Source of the DNA: an uncultured Roseobacter sp.
GTDB lineage: Bacteria > Pseudomonadota > Alphaproteobacteria > Rhodobacterales > Rhodobacteraceae
Direction of reading: 5' to 3'
Length of the DNA: 64,000 bases
Assembly: GCF_947499265.1 (NCBI RefSeq)
Contig: NZ_CANMNK010000004.1
Span: 535,338-599,337, forward strand
Positions 34,961 to 43,955 of this stretch are shown here, piece after piece (position 1 is the first letter of the stretch; the number at the start of each line of letters is the position of its first letter). The position numbers and the translations under genes were made by a program. A model generated the notes under the pieces. It had not been told where the DNA came from. It did not search any database and saw only the letters and a program-made list of their open reading frames with translations.

Positions 34961-35691
34961 CCTGGAGTTTGATTGCCCGTGATGGTGCAGAGATCGGCCT
35001 GATCGTTGCCTCCAAGTTCTTCGCTTGCGGCGCGGTTGTGCCCTATGTGGGCGCGCGCACCGCGGTTGCGAGCCAAGCGTTTTGCAATCCGCTTTGGGGA
35101 ACGGAAGGACGCCTGCGGTTGGAGGCCGAGAACGTCGATAAGGTGCTTGCTGATCTGGTGGCCCGCGATGACGGGCGCGCGATCCGGCAGGCGCATATGA
35201 CGGATGCGCAGGGGAACTTCGCGGCTTTTACGGGGGACGACTGCGTCGATTGGGCAGGACACCTTATCCGAGAGGATCATTCGGTGGCGGGCAATATGTT
35301 GACCGGGCCCGAGGTGATCGCGGCGACGTCTGAGGCCTATCAGAATGCTTCGGGCGCTTTCGCGGATCGTTTGATTGCTGCGATGCGCGCCGGTGAAGCA
35401 GCAGGCGGTGACAAGCGGGGGCGGCAGGCGGCGGGATTGACCATTCACCACGGTGAGGATCACCCATGGTTGTCCTTGCGCGCGGACGACCACGCCGATC
35501 CTCTGAGTGAATTGGACCGCCTCTGGCAGGTGGCCCAGGAACGCTATGTCCATTTCACGCTTGGGATGCCCACGCGCGCGGCATTTTCGGGCAGCCCGAC
35601 CCGCGATCATATCGACGGCGCTATTGCCGAAGCCGATGCGCGTCGGATATCGGAAGGTCGCCCCAGTCAATCGCACGCCGTGGACATATGA
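34957..35691 (+). CDS. DUF1028 family protein (Ntn-hydrolase-like)
   Basis: A 244-residue protein of the DUF1028 family, whose members usually start TFSIVARD and contain GVA and SVAGNMLTG. Here TWSLIARDGAEIGLIVASKFFACGAVVP and HSVAGNMLTGPEVI are seen, with RGRQAAGLTIH near 148. The family is structurally related to gamma-glutamyltransferase-like Ntn hydrolases. Overlaps on both sides (ATGA) show coupled translation with the GGT and the regulator. The C-terminal 60 residues include WLSLRADDHADPLSELDRLW. Substrate unknown; probably a second hydrolase in the same pathway. Confidence 0.82.
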   Translation: MTWSLIARDGAEIGLIVASKFFACGAVVPYVGARTAVASQAFCNPLWGTEGRLRLEAENVDKVLADLVARDDGRAIRQAHMTDAQGNFAAFTGDDCVDWAGHLIREDHSVAGNMLTGPEVIAATSEAYQNASGAFADRLIAAMRAGEAAGGDKRGRQAAGLTIHHGEDHPWLSLRADDHADPLSELDRLWQVAQERYVHFTLGMPTRAAFSGSPTRDHIDGAIAEADARRISEGRPSQSHAVDI

Positions 35692-36371
35692 ACGACCCGC
35701 TGAAACACCGCTTGATGCGCCTGATCGAGATCGAACTGCCCGCGGATGGTCGCCTGCCGACCGAGCGCGCGCTGGCGGAGCGGTTCGATACGTCGCGCAG
35801 GCTGATCCGGCAGGCGCTGGACCAACTGGAAGTGGAGGGTCTGGTTTGGCGCAAGCAGGGGTCGGGCACCTACGCGGGTCAGCCTTCGGATCCGACGGGC
35901 GATCTGGCAGCGCGCATCGCGGGCGAGACCGATCCCATTCAGGTGATGGAAGCGCGTCTGTGCATCGAACCGGAGCTGGCCGCACTTTGCGCCACCCGCA
36001 TGACCGACGAAGAAATCACGCGCCTGCGCACCCTGGCCTCACGGCAGGTTGCGGCGGATGCCCAGACGATTGAACTTTGGGATGGGGCGCTGCACCGGCT
36101 GATCGCACAATGTGCGCGCAACCGGCCCTTGCTGACAGCGTTTGCGTTGCTGGATCGCATCCGCTCCAACCCCGAGTGGGTGGCGGTGCGGGCAAGGGCG
36201 CGGAGCCGGTCCTCGCTGGCTGTGCCCCACAGCGAGCATGAGGTACTGATTAATGCGATTGCAGCGCGGAGCCCGAACGCCGCCCGGCAGGCTATGTACG
36301 ATCACCTCTCGGCACGTTTTGCGGCCCTGAAAGTGGAATTCGAAAGCGGCGTTCGTGAGGTCAGCGAATAG
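35688..36371 (+). CDS. GntR-family regulator (FCD subfamily)
   Basis: A 227-residue regulator: winged helix in residues 8-70 (LPTERALAERFDTSRRLIRQALDQLEVEGLVWRKQGSGTY) and a C-terminal FCD domain with VMEARLCIEPELAALCA and the metal-binding histidines in LHRLIAQ and HSEHEVLINAI. It is the last gene of the peptide-transport operon and overlaps the DUF1028 gene by 4 bases, so it is probably the operon's own metabolite-responsive repressor. A long hairpin begins in its last codons. Confidence 0.9.
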   Translation: MNDPLKHRLMRLIEIELPADGRLPTERALAERFDTSRRLIRQALDQLEVEGLVWRKQGSGTYAGQPSDPTGDLAARIAGETDPIQVMEARLCIEPELAALCATRMTDEEITRLRTLASRQVAADAQTIELWDGALHRLIAQCARNRPLLTAFALLDRIRSNPEWVAVRARARSRSSLAVPHSEHEVLINAIAARSPNAARQAMYDHLSARFAALKVEFESGVREVSE

Positions 36372-36406
36372 GGTTATTGCGCGTTTGGCACCCGGCCTAT
36401 TCGCTG
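36362..36406 (+). terminator. Long hairpin at the end of the peptide-transport operon
   Basis: CAGCGAATAGG (36362-36372) and CCTATTCGCTG (36396-36406) form an 11-base perfect stem with a 23-base loop that includes the GntR stop codon. No T run follows directly, so it may mark a factor-dependent end or protect the mRNA. Confidence 0.6.
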
Positions 36407-36510
36407 GTTCATCTATCTACACTTTTTGCAGTGGGAAATAGCGATGAGCTTGGTCCACCGAATTGATCAGACGCGCAGGCCAGGGAAAGTCAGAGCGTCG
36501 TGACCGTTCA

Positions 36511-37128
36511 CTAGGATTTTCCCATCCGCATGTTTTGGATGGCAGCCTGCGCGCTTTGAGACAGGCTGCGGATTTCGGTGCTGATATGGGCAAACCCGGC
36601 CCCCATATCACCGACGCGCGCGGCCTCAACGGATGCGTTGATCGCGACAAAGAAGATCTTCTTGCTGATGACATCCAGCTCCGCGATGGAGTGTTCGGAC
36701 ATATTTGCATGTTTATGCTGGCGCGTCAGAACCATCGTCAGAAAGGTTTCGCGAAAGACATCGATCACCTCGAGAACCAGCGGGCGCATGTCGTTTTGCA
36801 CCATTTGCATCAGGTCTTTGGCGCTCTGATCGTCTGATGAGCCGCGCGCAAAGGTTTTCACGGCAGCATGCACTTTTTCGACAGCATCCGCAGCTGCTGC
36901 GCAGGTCTTGTACCGTTCCGCATCAACCGCAGCGCCAGCCGGTTCGAGATATTCCTTGCCATGGCTCCGTAATAGATCAGCGGCGCGATCCATTTTGGGC
37001 GAAAGGATCGAAAGATCGTCTGACCCGTCTTTTTGCAGGATGAAATCAACAGGCAGCCATAGACTTGGCAGGATTTCATCTTCCAGCTGTACAATCGGAT
37101 CTTTGGCCCAGTCGAGGTTCAATTCCAT
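36511..37128 (-). CDS. Short cytoplasmic methyl-accepting-chemotaxis-like protein
   Basis: A 205-residue protein without membrane segments. Residues about 155-200 resemble the MCP signalling hairpin: KKIFFVAINASVEAARVGDMGAGFAHISTEIRSLSQSA matches the pattern in which N-A-x-x-E-A-A-R and G-F-A are invariant. The rest is helical, with no recognised sensor domain. It ends soon after the tip, so only one arm plus turn is present and the returning helix is missing. It may be a truncated receptor or a small scaffold that binds CheW/CheA. No chemotaxis genes are adjacent. Confidence 0.65.
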   Translation of the reverse strand: MELNLDWAKDPIVQLEDEILPSLWLPVDFILQKDGSDDLSILSPKMDRAADLLRSHGKEYLEPAGAAVDAERYKTCAAAADAVEKVHAAVKTFARGSSDDQSAKDLMQMVQNDMRPLVLEVIDVFRETFLTMVLTRQHKHANMSEHSIAELDVISKKIFFVAINASVEAARVGDMGAGFAHISTEIRSLSQSAQAAIQNMRMGKS

Positions 37129-37309
37129 ATGCGCATCTTCTCATCCATCAGAGCGGCTAACGCATATCCGCAAGAAGTTTATGAAGTGAGAACAATATCG
37201 GATCACTTGAATGAAATGGAGCGCAAATGCGCCACATATCGCAATCCGGCTGGGTACATGGACCACCGCGAAAAGAATCGATCAAACACCGCCTGCCCGG
37301 GAAATCTGC

Positions 37310-38137
37310 TCAGCCGTCCGCGCAGTTTTCCTTCAACACCTTATAGGTTCGATCAATTACGGCGCGTACTTCCGGCAGAAACCTGTCTTCGTGATGGGTC
37401 ACAAGCCATTGTTCGTGATCAAGCTCCTCAATCGGCGGCGTCAGCGGTTTCAGCGCATCATAGCGTCTGCCAATGAATGTGGGCAGAAGTGCGCGCGTTT
37501 CTCCCTTGAGCGTCAGGTCCAATGCGTTGCGCGGATTGGTCACCTCTATGGCAGGGCTGCCAGCACTTTGGTCCTTGAGCCACTGCGCGGAGGGCGTGCG
37601 CCCGATCACCCGCGCCCAGGGCAGCACACTGGCCTCTTTGGCATAGACGGCGAACCGGATGCGACCAACCCGCCGACCCGCCAACCCCAATCCTTCCGGG
37701 CGCCTGTTGCGCACGCCGATCACGACCTCGCGTCTGGCAATATCGAGCATATCGTCCGCCGCGACGAAACGCAGCTGAACCCGGGTTTGCCCGACAAGAT
37801 TGGCCGCAGCATCACAAAGCACATGTGTCACCCAGGTGCCTGCGGATACCTTAACGATTGGTATGCTATGCCCAGATGCCTGTTCGACAATCGGCTGTAT
37901 CCGGGTTTCAAGCGCTGTGGCTTGGACCAGCAGTTGTTGCCCTTCTTCGGTCAAGGTGTAGCCTCTGGCATGACGCTGAAAGAGCTCCGTCCCCAACTGC
38001 CGCTCCAGGGTAAGTATCCTGCGGCCGAGTGTTGGCGCACTCTTCCCGGTTGCGACCGTCGCTGCCGCAAGACCGCCGCCGCGGGCCACGGCGAGGAAAA
38101 GGCGTAAATCGTCCCAATCGAAATTCGTTTCATTCAT
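37310..38137 (-). CDS. LysR-family transcriptional regulator
   Basis: A 275-residue regulator: winged helix MNETNFDWDDLRLFLAVARGG with LAAATVATGKSAPTLGRRILTLERQLGTELF in residues 1-60, and a shortened effector domain. The start at 38137 gives the family N-terminus; the upstream open frame to 38608 is a shadow of the aldo/keto reductase gene. It is divergent from that gene with a shared 84-base region containing a CATGAAA/TTTCATG inverted repeat, so the reductase is its likely target. Confidence 0.88.
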   Translation of the reverse strand: MNETNFDWDDLRLFLAVARGGGLAAATVATGKSAPTLGRRILTLERQLGTELFQRHARGYTLTEEGQQLLVQATALETRIQPIVEQASGHSIPIVKVSAGTWVTHVLCDAAANLVGQTRVQLRFVAADDMLDIARREVVIGVRNRRPEGLGLAGRRVGRIRFAVYAKEASVLPWARVIGRTPSAQWLKDQSAGSPAIEVTNPRNALDLTLKGETRALLPTFIGRRYDALKPLTPPIEELDHEQWLVTHHEDRFLPEVRAVIDRTYKVLKENCADG

Positions 38138-38164
38138 GAAACGATCATTGCAATAGATTTCATG
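38135..38164. promoter_or_regulatory. Inverted repeat in the LysR/aldo-keto reductase intergenic region
   Basis: CATGAAA at 38135-38141 and TTTCATG at 38158-38164 form a 7-base inverted repeat with 16-base spacer, overlapping the LysR start. It fits a LysR-type binding site controlling both genes. Confidence 0.5.
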
Positions 38165-38221
38165 GATGTGAAGGGGCGGTAGGTGCAGGCTGCGGGAGAA
38201 CACGAGCGCAGGAGATAGCAT

Positions 38222-39214
38222 ATGAATTTTCTTGATCAGGAGATCGCCCCTTTGGGAATGGGCTGTTGGCCCATTGGCGGAGCCATGTTTACGGGTGATC
38301 AGCCGCTGGGCTACGCAAATTCCGACGATGCGGAATCCATACGAACGATTCACGCCGCTTTGGACGCGGGCATTACGCTTTTTGACACTGCGGCTGCCTA
38401 TGGTGCAGGGCATGCGGAGCGGCTGCTGGCCCGCGCGCTCAAAGACCGCCCTGATGCAATGTTGGTCACAAAGATCGGGATCACGATTGATGAAACCAGC
38501 AAGCAATTGTCCTTTGAGGACGCTGAGCCGGAAACGGTGCTGCCTGCGATCGATGCCTGCTTGTCGCGCCTGCAACGGGATCGCATTGATCTGATGCTCT
38601 TGCACCAAAATGGACTGGCCGTTGACCGGGCAGAAGCTGTCTTTGACGAGATGGAAAAAGCCCGCGCTGCGGGCAAGATCCGATCATACGGGTGGAGTAC
38701 TGATTTTGCGGAAAGCGCATCTGCGCTCGCCAAACGGAAACATTTCACCGCGGTGCAGCACGCGATGAACGTCTTTGTGGATGCGCCGGACATGCAGCAA
38801 GTGGCAGACCGTCATGATCTGACGGCCTTGATCCGCTCCCCTCTGGCCATGGGGCTTTTGTCAGGAAAGTATGGCAAAAACGATGCGGTATCCGCGGATG
38901 ACATCCGGGCGACGGACAATCTTATGATCAGGTATTTTGAGGGCGCAAAGGCCAATCCCGCGTTCCTGACCCAGCTCGAAAAGGTGCGCGAATTGCTCAT
39001 GAGCGATGGCCGCAGCCTGGTGCAGGGGGCGATTTGCTGGCTGTGGGCCAAAAACGATCGGAATGTTCCCATTCCCGGCGCACGGACGGTGGAACAGATC
39101 ACCGGTATCGCGGGGGCGCTGGCCTTTGGCCCGTTGCCCGAGCTAGTGATGGCGGAGATTGAACAGGCAATAGAGCGCGATCAGATTGACACCAACGCAG
39201 AGGGCGAACGTTAG
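38222..39214 (+). CDS. Aldo/keto reductase
   Basis: A 330-residue TIM-barrel oxidoreductase. The catalytic tetrad is visible: Asp and Tyr in FDTAAAYG (residues about 52-59), Lys in MLVTKIG near 81 and His in DLMLLHQN near 125. The NADP-binding end PIPGARTVEQI is near 285. Members reduce aldehydes or ketones or oxidise sugars; the substrate here is unknown. It is controlled by the divergent LysR gene in all likelihood. The ATG at 38222 is the family start, preceded by GGAG. Confidence 0.9.
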   Translation: MNFLDQEIAPLGMGCWPIGGAMFTGDQPLGYANSDDAESIRTIHAALDAGITLFDTAAAYGAGHAERLLARALKDRPDAMLVTKIGITIDETSKQLSFEDAEPETVLPAIDACLSRLQRDRIDLMLLHQNGLAVDRAEAVFDEMEKARAAGKIRSYGWSTDFAESASALAKRKHFTAVQHAMNVFVDAPDMQQVADRHDLTALIRSPLAMGLLSGKYGKNDAVSADDIRATDNLMIRYFEGAKANPAFLTQLEKVRELLMSDGRSLVQGAICWLWAKNDRNVPIPGARTVEQITGIAGALAFGPLPELVMAEIEQAIERDQIDTNAEGER

Positions 39215-39288
39215 ATCATCACTGCCATGGCGGCTCTCTGCGCCGCGTCGCGCAGGTCACGGACTGGCTGGCCGAAGTGTCAATCCAC

Positions 39289-40128
39289 TCAAGAAGACGC
39301 CTCAAAGAATTCGGCACCAAACCTGTCCTGCAGGAACTGATCTTGTTCGGCAGTGGCGTTTTGCAACTGCTCGATCACAAAATCCGGAATGATCAAAGGT
39401 GCCGTTTGATGCACTTGCTGATGCGCGGTTTTGTAGTCTTGCGATGGCAGACCGCAATGGCTCTCGATTTGCCGCAAAACGCCAAGCGGGTCTTTCCTGA
39501 TCCTGCCAAACGGCAGATACAGCAACTGATCGGGCGCAAACCGAGCGTCCCAGCGGGTGACGTTTGCCTTGTAGTCCCCGCGTGTTTTCAGTGCGGGCAT
39601 CTCCAGCAATTCGTTCCAGTCGGTCTGACTGGTTGGGGGGACCTTCTTGCGCTGTGCTGCCATACGCAGCTGTGACGTCAACCGGTCCAGCGGGTTTCTG
39701 ATGATGTAGATCAGTTTCGCTTCAGGCAGGAAGCGTTTGAAAAAATCGACCCCCGCGTCTGGAATACAGGAGTATTCAGGCGTCACGTCCAGACACATCT
39801 GATCCGGCGCGGCGCGTGAAAACACGAACTTGTACCACGTTCCGTTCAGAATGGGGCGTTCCTCCAAACGGCTCAGATAGTTGAGATAGTCCTCATTGGG
39901 CGGTACCGTTTTGGCAAGGTGACGTGCACGTGCTTCTTTTAAACCCTTTTTGACGTGCCACGGTGTCCAGCGGCGACATTCCTGCACGAATTTATGGTCA
40001 AAGAAATGCAGCTCCTTGAACGGAGGTACCCAGATGTCGGACCGCGCCGACAGCGTTACATGCAGCCACGAGGTGCCGGCCTTTTGCGCACCGATGCAGA
40101 CGATCTCCGGCTTGCGTCCGGCGTTCAT
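39289..40128 (-). CDS. Sulfotransferase family protein
   Basis: A 279-residue PAPS-dependent sulfotransferase: the 5'-phosphosulfate loop CIGAQKAGTSWL is at about 9-20 and the 3'-phosphate site YIIRNPLDRLTSQLRMA near 135-150. ELHFFDHKF near 40 is common in family members related to heparan sulfotransferases. The start ATG at 40128 overlaps the upstream gene stop (ATGA). It would transfer sulfate to a carbohydrate or other acceptor; the acceptor is unknown. It forms a three-gene minus-strand set with the next two genes. Confidence 0.88.
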   Translation of the reverse strand: MNAGRKPEIVCIGAQKAGTSWLHVTLSARSDIWVPPFKELHFFDHKFVQECRRWTPWHVKKGLKEARARHLAKTVPPNEDYLNYLSRLEERPILNGTWYKFVFSRAAPDQMCLDVTPEYSCIPDAGVDFFKRFLPEAKLIYIIRNPLDRLTSQLRMAAQRKKVPPTSQTDWNELLEMPALKTRGDYKANVTRWDARFAPDQLLYLPFGRIRKDPLGVLRQIESHCGLPSQDYKTAHQQVHQTAPLIIPDFVIEQLQNATAEQDQFLQDRFGAEFFEASS

Positions 40129-41027
40129 TGTGCCTCCCAATTCAGATCGCGTGCCAGAACCACATTTTCCAGGGAGCGCAGCGCGACCATATCCGCGTCA
40201 TACTTCTCTTTGGAATGTTGAACCTGATCAGGTTTCCAGGCACTGGCGATCACCTTTCTCAGGATAGCGTCCTGAGTGCCGAACTCCTGAAAAAACGCGC
40301 TGGTCCTGTCTGCCCATTCCGTGATGGAGTCGGGCGCTTTGGATTTCATGGATTTGAGATAGGGCCGTCGCCCCGCGTCGGCCAAGCAGGAGGCTGGATA
40401 CTTCCCGATGTTTTGAAAGAGATGTGTTTCTGGATGTCCCGTGATCAGGCTAACCACTGGCGCCCAGTTTTGCGGTAGCGTGTCCGCATCCAATATCACA
40501 AGCAACGCCTCTGGCCATGCTTTCTGAAGTCGCCAGATAAAATGTGTCCAGGAAAAGTCGATTTGATCGGGATAAGACGTGACAAGTTCACCAAATAGTT
40601 CGTTGTTTTGCAATTCGACTTCAAGAAATGCGGTATAATGCCGGATACAAAGAAACAGCGCGATTTCCTGTCCGAGCGTCAATTGCCGCAGCAGCGCAAT
40701 CTTGGTCTCCATGCTCGGATAGAAGAAGCCGTCCATCAAAGCGTTTTTACGGCTTCCGATAAAGGCATCGTAGTTGTAGATCACGCGTTCGGTTTCATCA
40801 TATTCGAGAACCGTATCAACATAGGATTGATAGGCTGCCGGCGTGGCCAGTTCATGGGCGGGACTTTTCAAAATGCTGCTCAGCACCTCGCGATGCATCT
40901 TTGCCGCCGGAAATTCAGCACCCACCTCCAAAAGCCGATCGGGGTTCCGCGCCAGCAGCCTTTGTAAGGGAAGCGACAGTGGTGTATGGGGCCCGAGAAT
41001 AAAACTGTGACTGTAGGCGCCTACCAT
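40125..41027 (-). CDS. Hypothetical protein in a sulfotransferase cluster
   Basis: A 300-residue protein that I cannot place. It begins YSHSFILGPHTPLSLPLQRLL and includes a middle segment TKIALLRQLTLGQEIALFLCIRHY and WPEALLVILDADTLPQNW. The pattern resembles a nucleotide-sugar or glycan-binding enzyme of variable type, but no catalytic motif or PAPS loop is seen. It overlaps the downstream sulfotransferase by 4 bases and follows the upstream one by 17 bases, so the three genes act together. Confidence 0.65.
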   Translation of the reverse strand: MVGAYSHSFILGPHTPLSLPLQRLLARNPDRLLEVGAEFPAAKMHREVLSSILKSPAHELATPAAYQSYVDTVLEYDETERVIYNYDAFIGSRKNALMDGFFYPSMETKIALLRQLTLGQEIALFLCIRHYTAFLEVELQNNELFGELVTSYPDQIDFSWTHFIWRLQKAWPEALLVILDADTLPQNWAPVVSLITGHPETHLFQNIGKYPASCLADAGRRPYLKSMKSKAPDSITEWADRTSAFFQEFGTQDAILRKVIASAWKPDQVQHSKEKYDADMVALRSLENVVLARDLNWEAQ

Positions 41028-41044
41028 TTATTTGCGCGCGTCCA

Positions 41045-42460
41045 TCAGAGTTTCCTTCTCATCATGCGGTGCATTCTCTTTTTGGTGTCCTCTTCCAGCA
41101 AGGGTACCTGAGGTTTGCCAAAAATCCGGGCGAACCTTCTATAAACGGTTGGCCCTCTCCTGAGCCGTTCAATCACTTCCGTCAAGACTTTCCCTGCGGT
41201 TGGTGACAGGTCGGCGACGTGGCCGGATCGCTCAAACATGTTTTCGATCATATCGCCTTTTTCTGTCCAAAACGTGCGCATTCCGTCGAAAAGCGCCCCA
41301 CCTGACGCCACCCGTTTCTTCGGGGGCCATGGCCGTTCGGGATAGTAGACGGTGAGCTCGCTTTCGTGCAGTTTAGTGGTGTTGGCCAGGATGCTCGCAT
41401 TCAGCCCGACTGCGCGCTCGGTGTCCGTGCGCCCGTAATCTGCAATGGTGTCGGATACCGACACAAGCCAGCGGAGCGAAAGCTCAGATTGGATCGCGGC
41501 AAATTGTTCATCCAGAATGCGCCAAAAGAGCGTCACCGCGTTCTTGCATTCAGGGTCTCTGCGCAGGACGACGATGGTACAGGCAAGCAGATGGGATAGT
41601 CGCGACGCGCCGCAGAACTCTGGTTGAAGCTGGCGGAAATGCTCCATGAATTCGCTGGATCTGCCAGCCCAGCTTTCGCTTGGTTTGCCGGGAATGATCT
41701 CATCGACAAAGGGTTCCAGCGCGCAGTCCTCACTGGGCAGAGCCTCCTGAGGCGCATCTAAAAAAACCTTGCGATCAGAAAAATATGTAGGCCAAAGTCC
41801 AAAAACCGATGGCTCGGATGTGCTGGGTTCAGCAAAACTGTTGCCTAAAGGCTGGTCTACTTTTTGTGCACCTTCCGGCGCGTACCCCAGTTCTTGATAG
41901 TCATTTCGGAAAATCTCTTGAAACCGATCCTCATCTGCCGCGGTCCATACCTCTTCTGAGCTCTCATGCCTCAACGATTCACGTAGTTTAGGCAGCTCTG
42001 CCGACGTTTCCAGCTGTGCGCATAAGCGCGCAAAATCACTCTCCAGATCTTCGAACCGCAACACGAAATTGGCCGCCGAAAGGCAATGGAATGGATGCGT
42101 TTGGGGCAGCATATGGTGTTTAAGGTTCCAGGGCAGGCACCTTTGACTGCGGTCATATCCAATCCAGGGGTCTTCGATGACATCCAGCGCCGTCGTTATC
42201 GTCAGATCGGGCCAGCGCGGTTGAGCATAGTAATCCCCTTCGAGCATGTTGCCGTATTTGAACATGCGAAACGCAGAGAGAAAGCGTTCTCTTGGGTCGC
42301 GGATGATGGTGAACCGGAAGAGACCATCATACCGGTCGGGAATGTGGCCAAAGTACCGTTGTACAATGCCGCCATTCAAAGCTTTTCGCACAGAGGTACC
42401 GCCGGTTTTGGGGATGTGGATAAAAACGACGTCAGGGTTTCGCAGGATAAAGTTCGTCAT
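41045..42460 (-). CDS. Sulfotransferase family protein with long C-terminal extension
   Basis: A 471-residue protein. The first 180 residues are a Sulfotransfer_2-type domain: VVFIHIPKTGGTSVRKAL near 12-29 for PAPS and FTIIRDPRERFLSAFRMF near 55 for the 3'-phosphate. After residue about 200 the protein continues with about 270 residues without a recognised domain, ending in a basic KKRMHRMMRRKL. The start was set at ATG 42460 (MTNFILRNPDVVF); the frame is open to 42487. It heads the three-gene sulfotransferase set. Confidence 0.82.
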   Translation of the reverse strand: MTNFILRNPDVVFIHIPKTGGTSVRKALNGGIVQRYFGHIPDRYDGLFRFTIIRDPRERFLSAFRMFKYGNMLEGDYYAQPRWPDLTITTALDVIEDPWIGYDRSQRCLPWNLKHHMLPQTHPFHCLSAANFVLRFEDLESDFARLCAQLETSAELPKLRESLRHESSEEVWTAADEDRFQEIFRNDYQELGYAPEGAQKVDQPLGNSFAEPSTSEPSVFGLWPTYFSDRKVFLDAPQEALPSEDCALEPFVDEIIPGKPSESWAGRSSEFMEHFRQLQPEFCGASRLSHLLACTIVVLRRDPECKNAVTLFWRILDEQFAAIQSELSLRWLVSVSDTIADYGRTDTERAVGLNASILANTTKLHESELTVYYPERPWPPKKRVASGGALFDGMRTFWTEKGDMIENMFERSGHVADLSPTAGKVLTEVIERLRRGPTVYRRFARIFGKPQVPLLEEDTKKRMHRMMRRKL

Positions 42461-42659
42461 CGCGCCCTTGTTTTCTGTGGATGGCAAGAATGGTCAACGT
42501 GCTGCTATTTTGCTGCTCCAAGGCTCCGCAGACAATGCCCGAAACACACCGGTGGAACCATAGTGTCATTGAAAACACCCTCAGGTTTTCCGGAATGAGT
42601 GTTCATTTGCCTCAGTGCACCCGGCTAGCCATCGCCGTCGCGATGGTCTGCCCCACTGT

Positions 42660-43955
42660 TTAACCTGCGTAGCCGAATTGCCGCGGCAGCCAGAGCACCA
42701 GGTCGGGCCAGATCACCAGGCTCATCAGCGCGAGAAGCAGGGCGATCAGAAAGGGCCAGATTTCGCGGATGATTTCGGACAGCGGGATGCGTGTGACCGC
42801 GTTCAGCACAAAGAGCAGAATGCCATAGGGCGGGGTGATCAAGCCGATCATGCAATTGACCACGGCGACAACACCGAAATGCACAAGATCGATGCCCAGC
42901 TCCCGACAGGTCGGCAAGAAGAGCGGAATGATGACCAGGATGATGGTTGTGGCATCCAGCACACAGCCCAGCAGCAGCAGGAGGAGGTTCACCCCCAGCA
43001 GAAACAGCAGCGGGTCGATGTCGAGCCCGACCAATCGTGCCGCCAGCAGGCTGGGGATGTTTTCCGAGGCCACAACGAAATTGAGGATCAGCGCGCCGCC
43101 GATGACCAAACCCACGGCCGCCGAGGACCGCGCGCTTTCCACCAGGATACCATAGAGGGCGTGAAAGCTGAGCGCACGGTAGAAGAGCGCCGCCAGCAGC
43201 AGGGCATAGAAAGCGGCCACGGCGGCGGCTTCGGTGGGTGTCGTGACCCCACCGTAGATGCCGTAGAGCAGAATGGCGGGCATCAGCAGGGCGGGGAAGG
43301 CGTTTACCGTGCGTCCGGGCAGTTGCGAAAGGGGTACAGGCTCTTCCAGCGCAAACCCGCGCCGGTGCGACAGGAAAGTGTTCATCGCCATCAGCACCAG
43401 CCCCATCATCAGCCCCGGGATGATGCCGCCCAGAAACAGATAACCGATGGAGGAGTTCGAAACCAGCGCATAGAGCACCATGGGGATCGAGGGCGGAATA
43501 ATGGGGCCGATGGTGGCGGAGGCGGCGGTCATGGCGGCGGCATAGCCACGGGTGTAATGGCCGCTCTTGGTCATCATCCCGATGATGATCTTGCCAATCC
43601 CTGCAGCATCCGCCACCGCCGATCCCGACATGCCTGAAAAGATCAGGGAGGCCACCACATTGACATGCCCAAGCCCGCCGCGGAACCGTCCGACCAGCGC
43701 GACACAGAACCCCAGCAATCGGTCGCTGATGGTGCCCGCATTCATGATGTTGGCAGCCACAATGAAGAGCGGTACCGCTAGCAGGATGAAGCTCTGATAA
43801 AGCCCGTCCATCAGGACTTTGCCGGCAATGCCAATGCCTTGGCCGGAAATGGTGAGGTACCCCAGAGAGGCGATCAGAATGGCATAGGCAATGGGCGCGC
43901 CGATCCCGGCCAGAAAGAACAGCAAGCCGATGCAGACGAGGAATTCGGCACTCAT
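42660..43955 (-). CDS. dctM: TRAP transporter large permease DctM
   Basis: A 431-residue 12-helix protein with family motifs IFSGMSGSAVADAAGIGKI near 112-130, the later TPTEAAAVAAFYALLL and the C-terminal GLITPPYGILLFV. It is overlapped by dctQ by 4 bases (ATGA). It uses a sodium gradient to import solutes delivered by DctP. The plus-strand frames here are shadows. Confidence 0.94.
   Translation of the reverse strand: MSAEFLVCIGLLFFLAGIGAPIAYAILIASLGYLTISGQGIGIAGKVLMDGLYQSFILLAVPLFIVAANIMNAGTISDRLLGFCVALVGRFRGGLGHVNVVASLIFSGMSGSAVADAAGIGKIIIGMMTKSGHYTRGYAAAMTAASATIGPIIPPSIPMVLYALVSNSSIGYLFLGGIIPGLMMGLVLMAMNTFLSHRRGFALEEPVPLSQLPGRTVNAFPALLMPAILLYGIYGGVTTPTEAAAVAAFYALLLAALFYRALSFHALYGILVESARSSAAVGLVIGGALILNFVVASENIPSLLAARLVGLDIDPLLFLLGVNLLLLLLGCVLDATTIILVIIPLFLPTCRELGIDLVHFGVVAVVNCMIGLITPPYGILLFVLNAVTRIPLSEIIREIWPFLIALLLALMSLVIWPDLVLWLPRQFGYAG

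Noticed and set aside
42615..43637. Plus-strand frame of 340 codons rich in Gln, His and Asp
   Set aside because: Shadow of dctM; low-complexity composition results from the permease codons read backwards.
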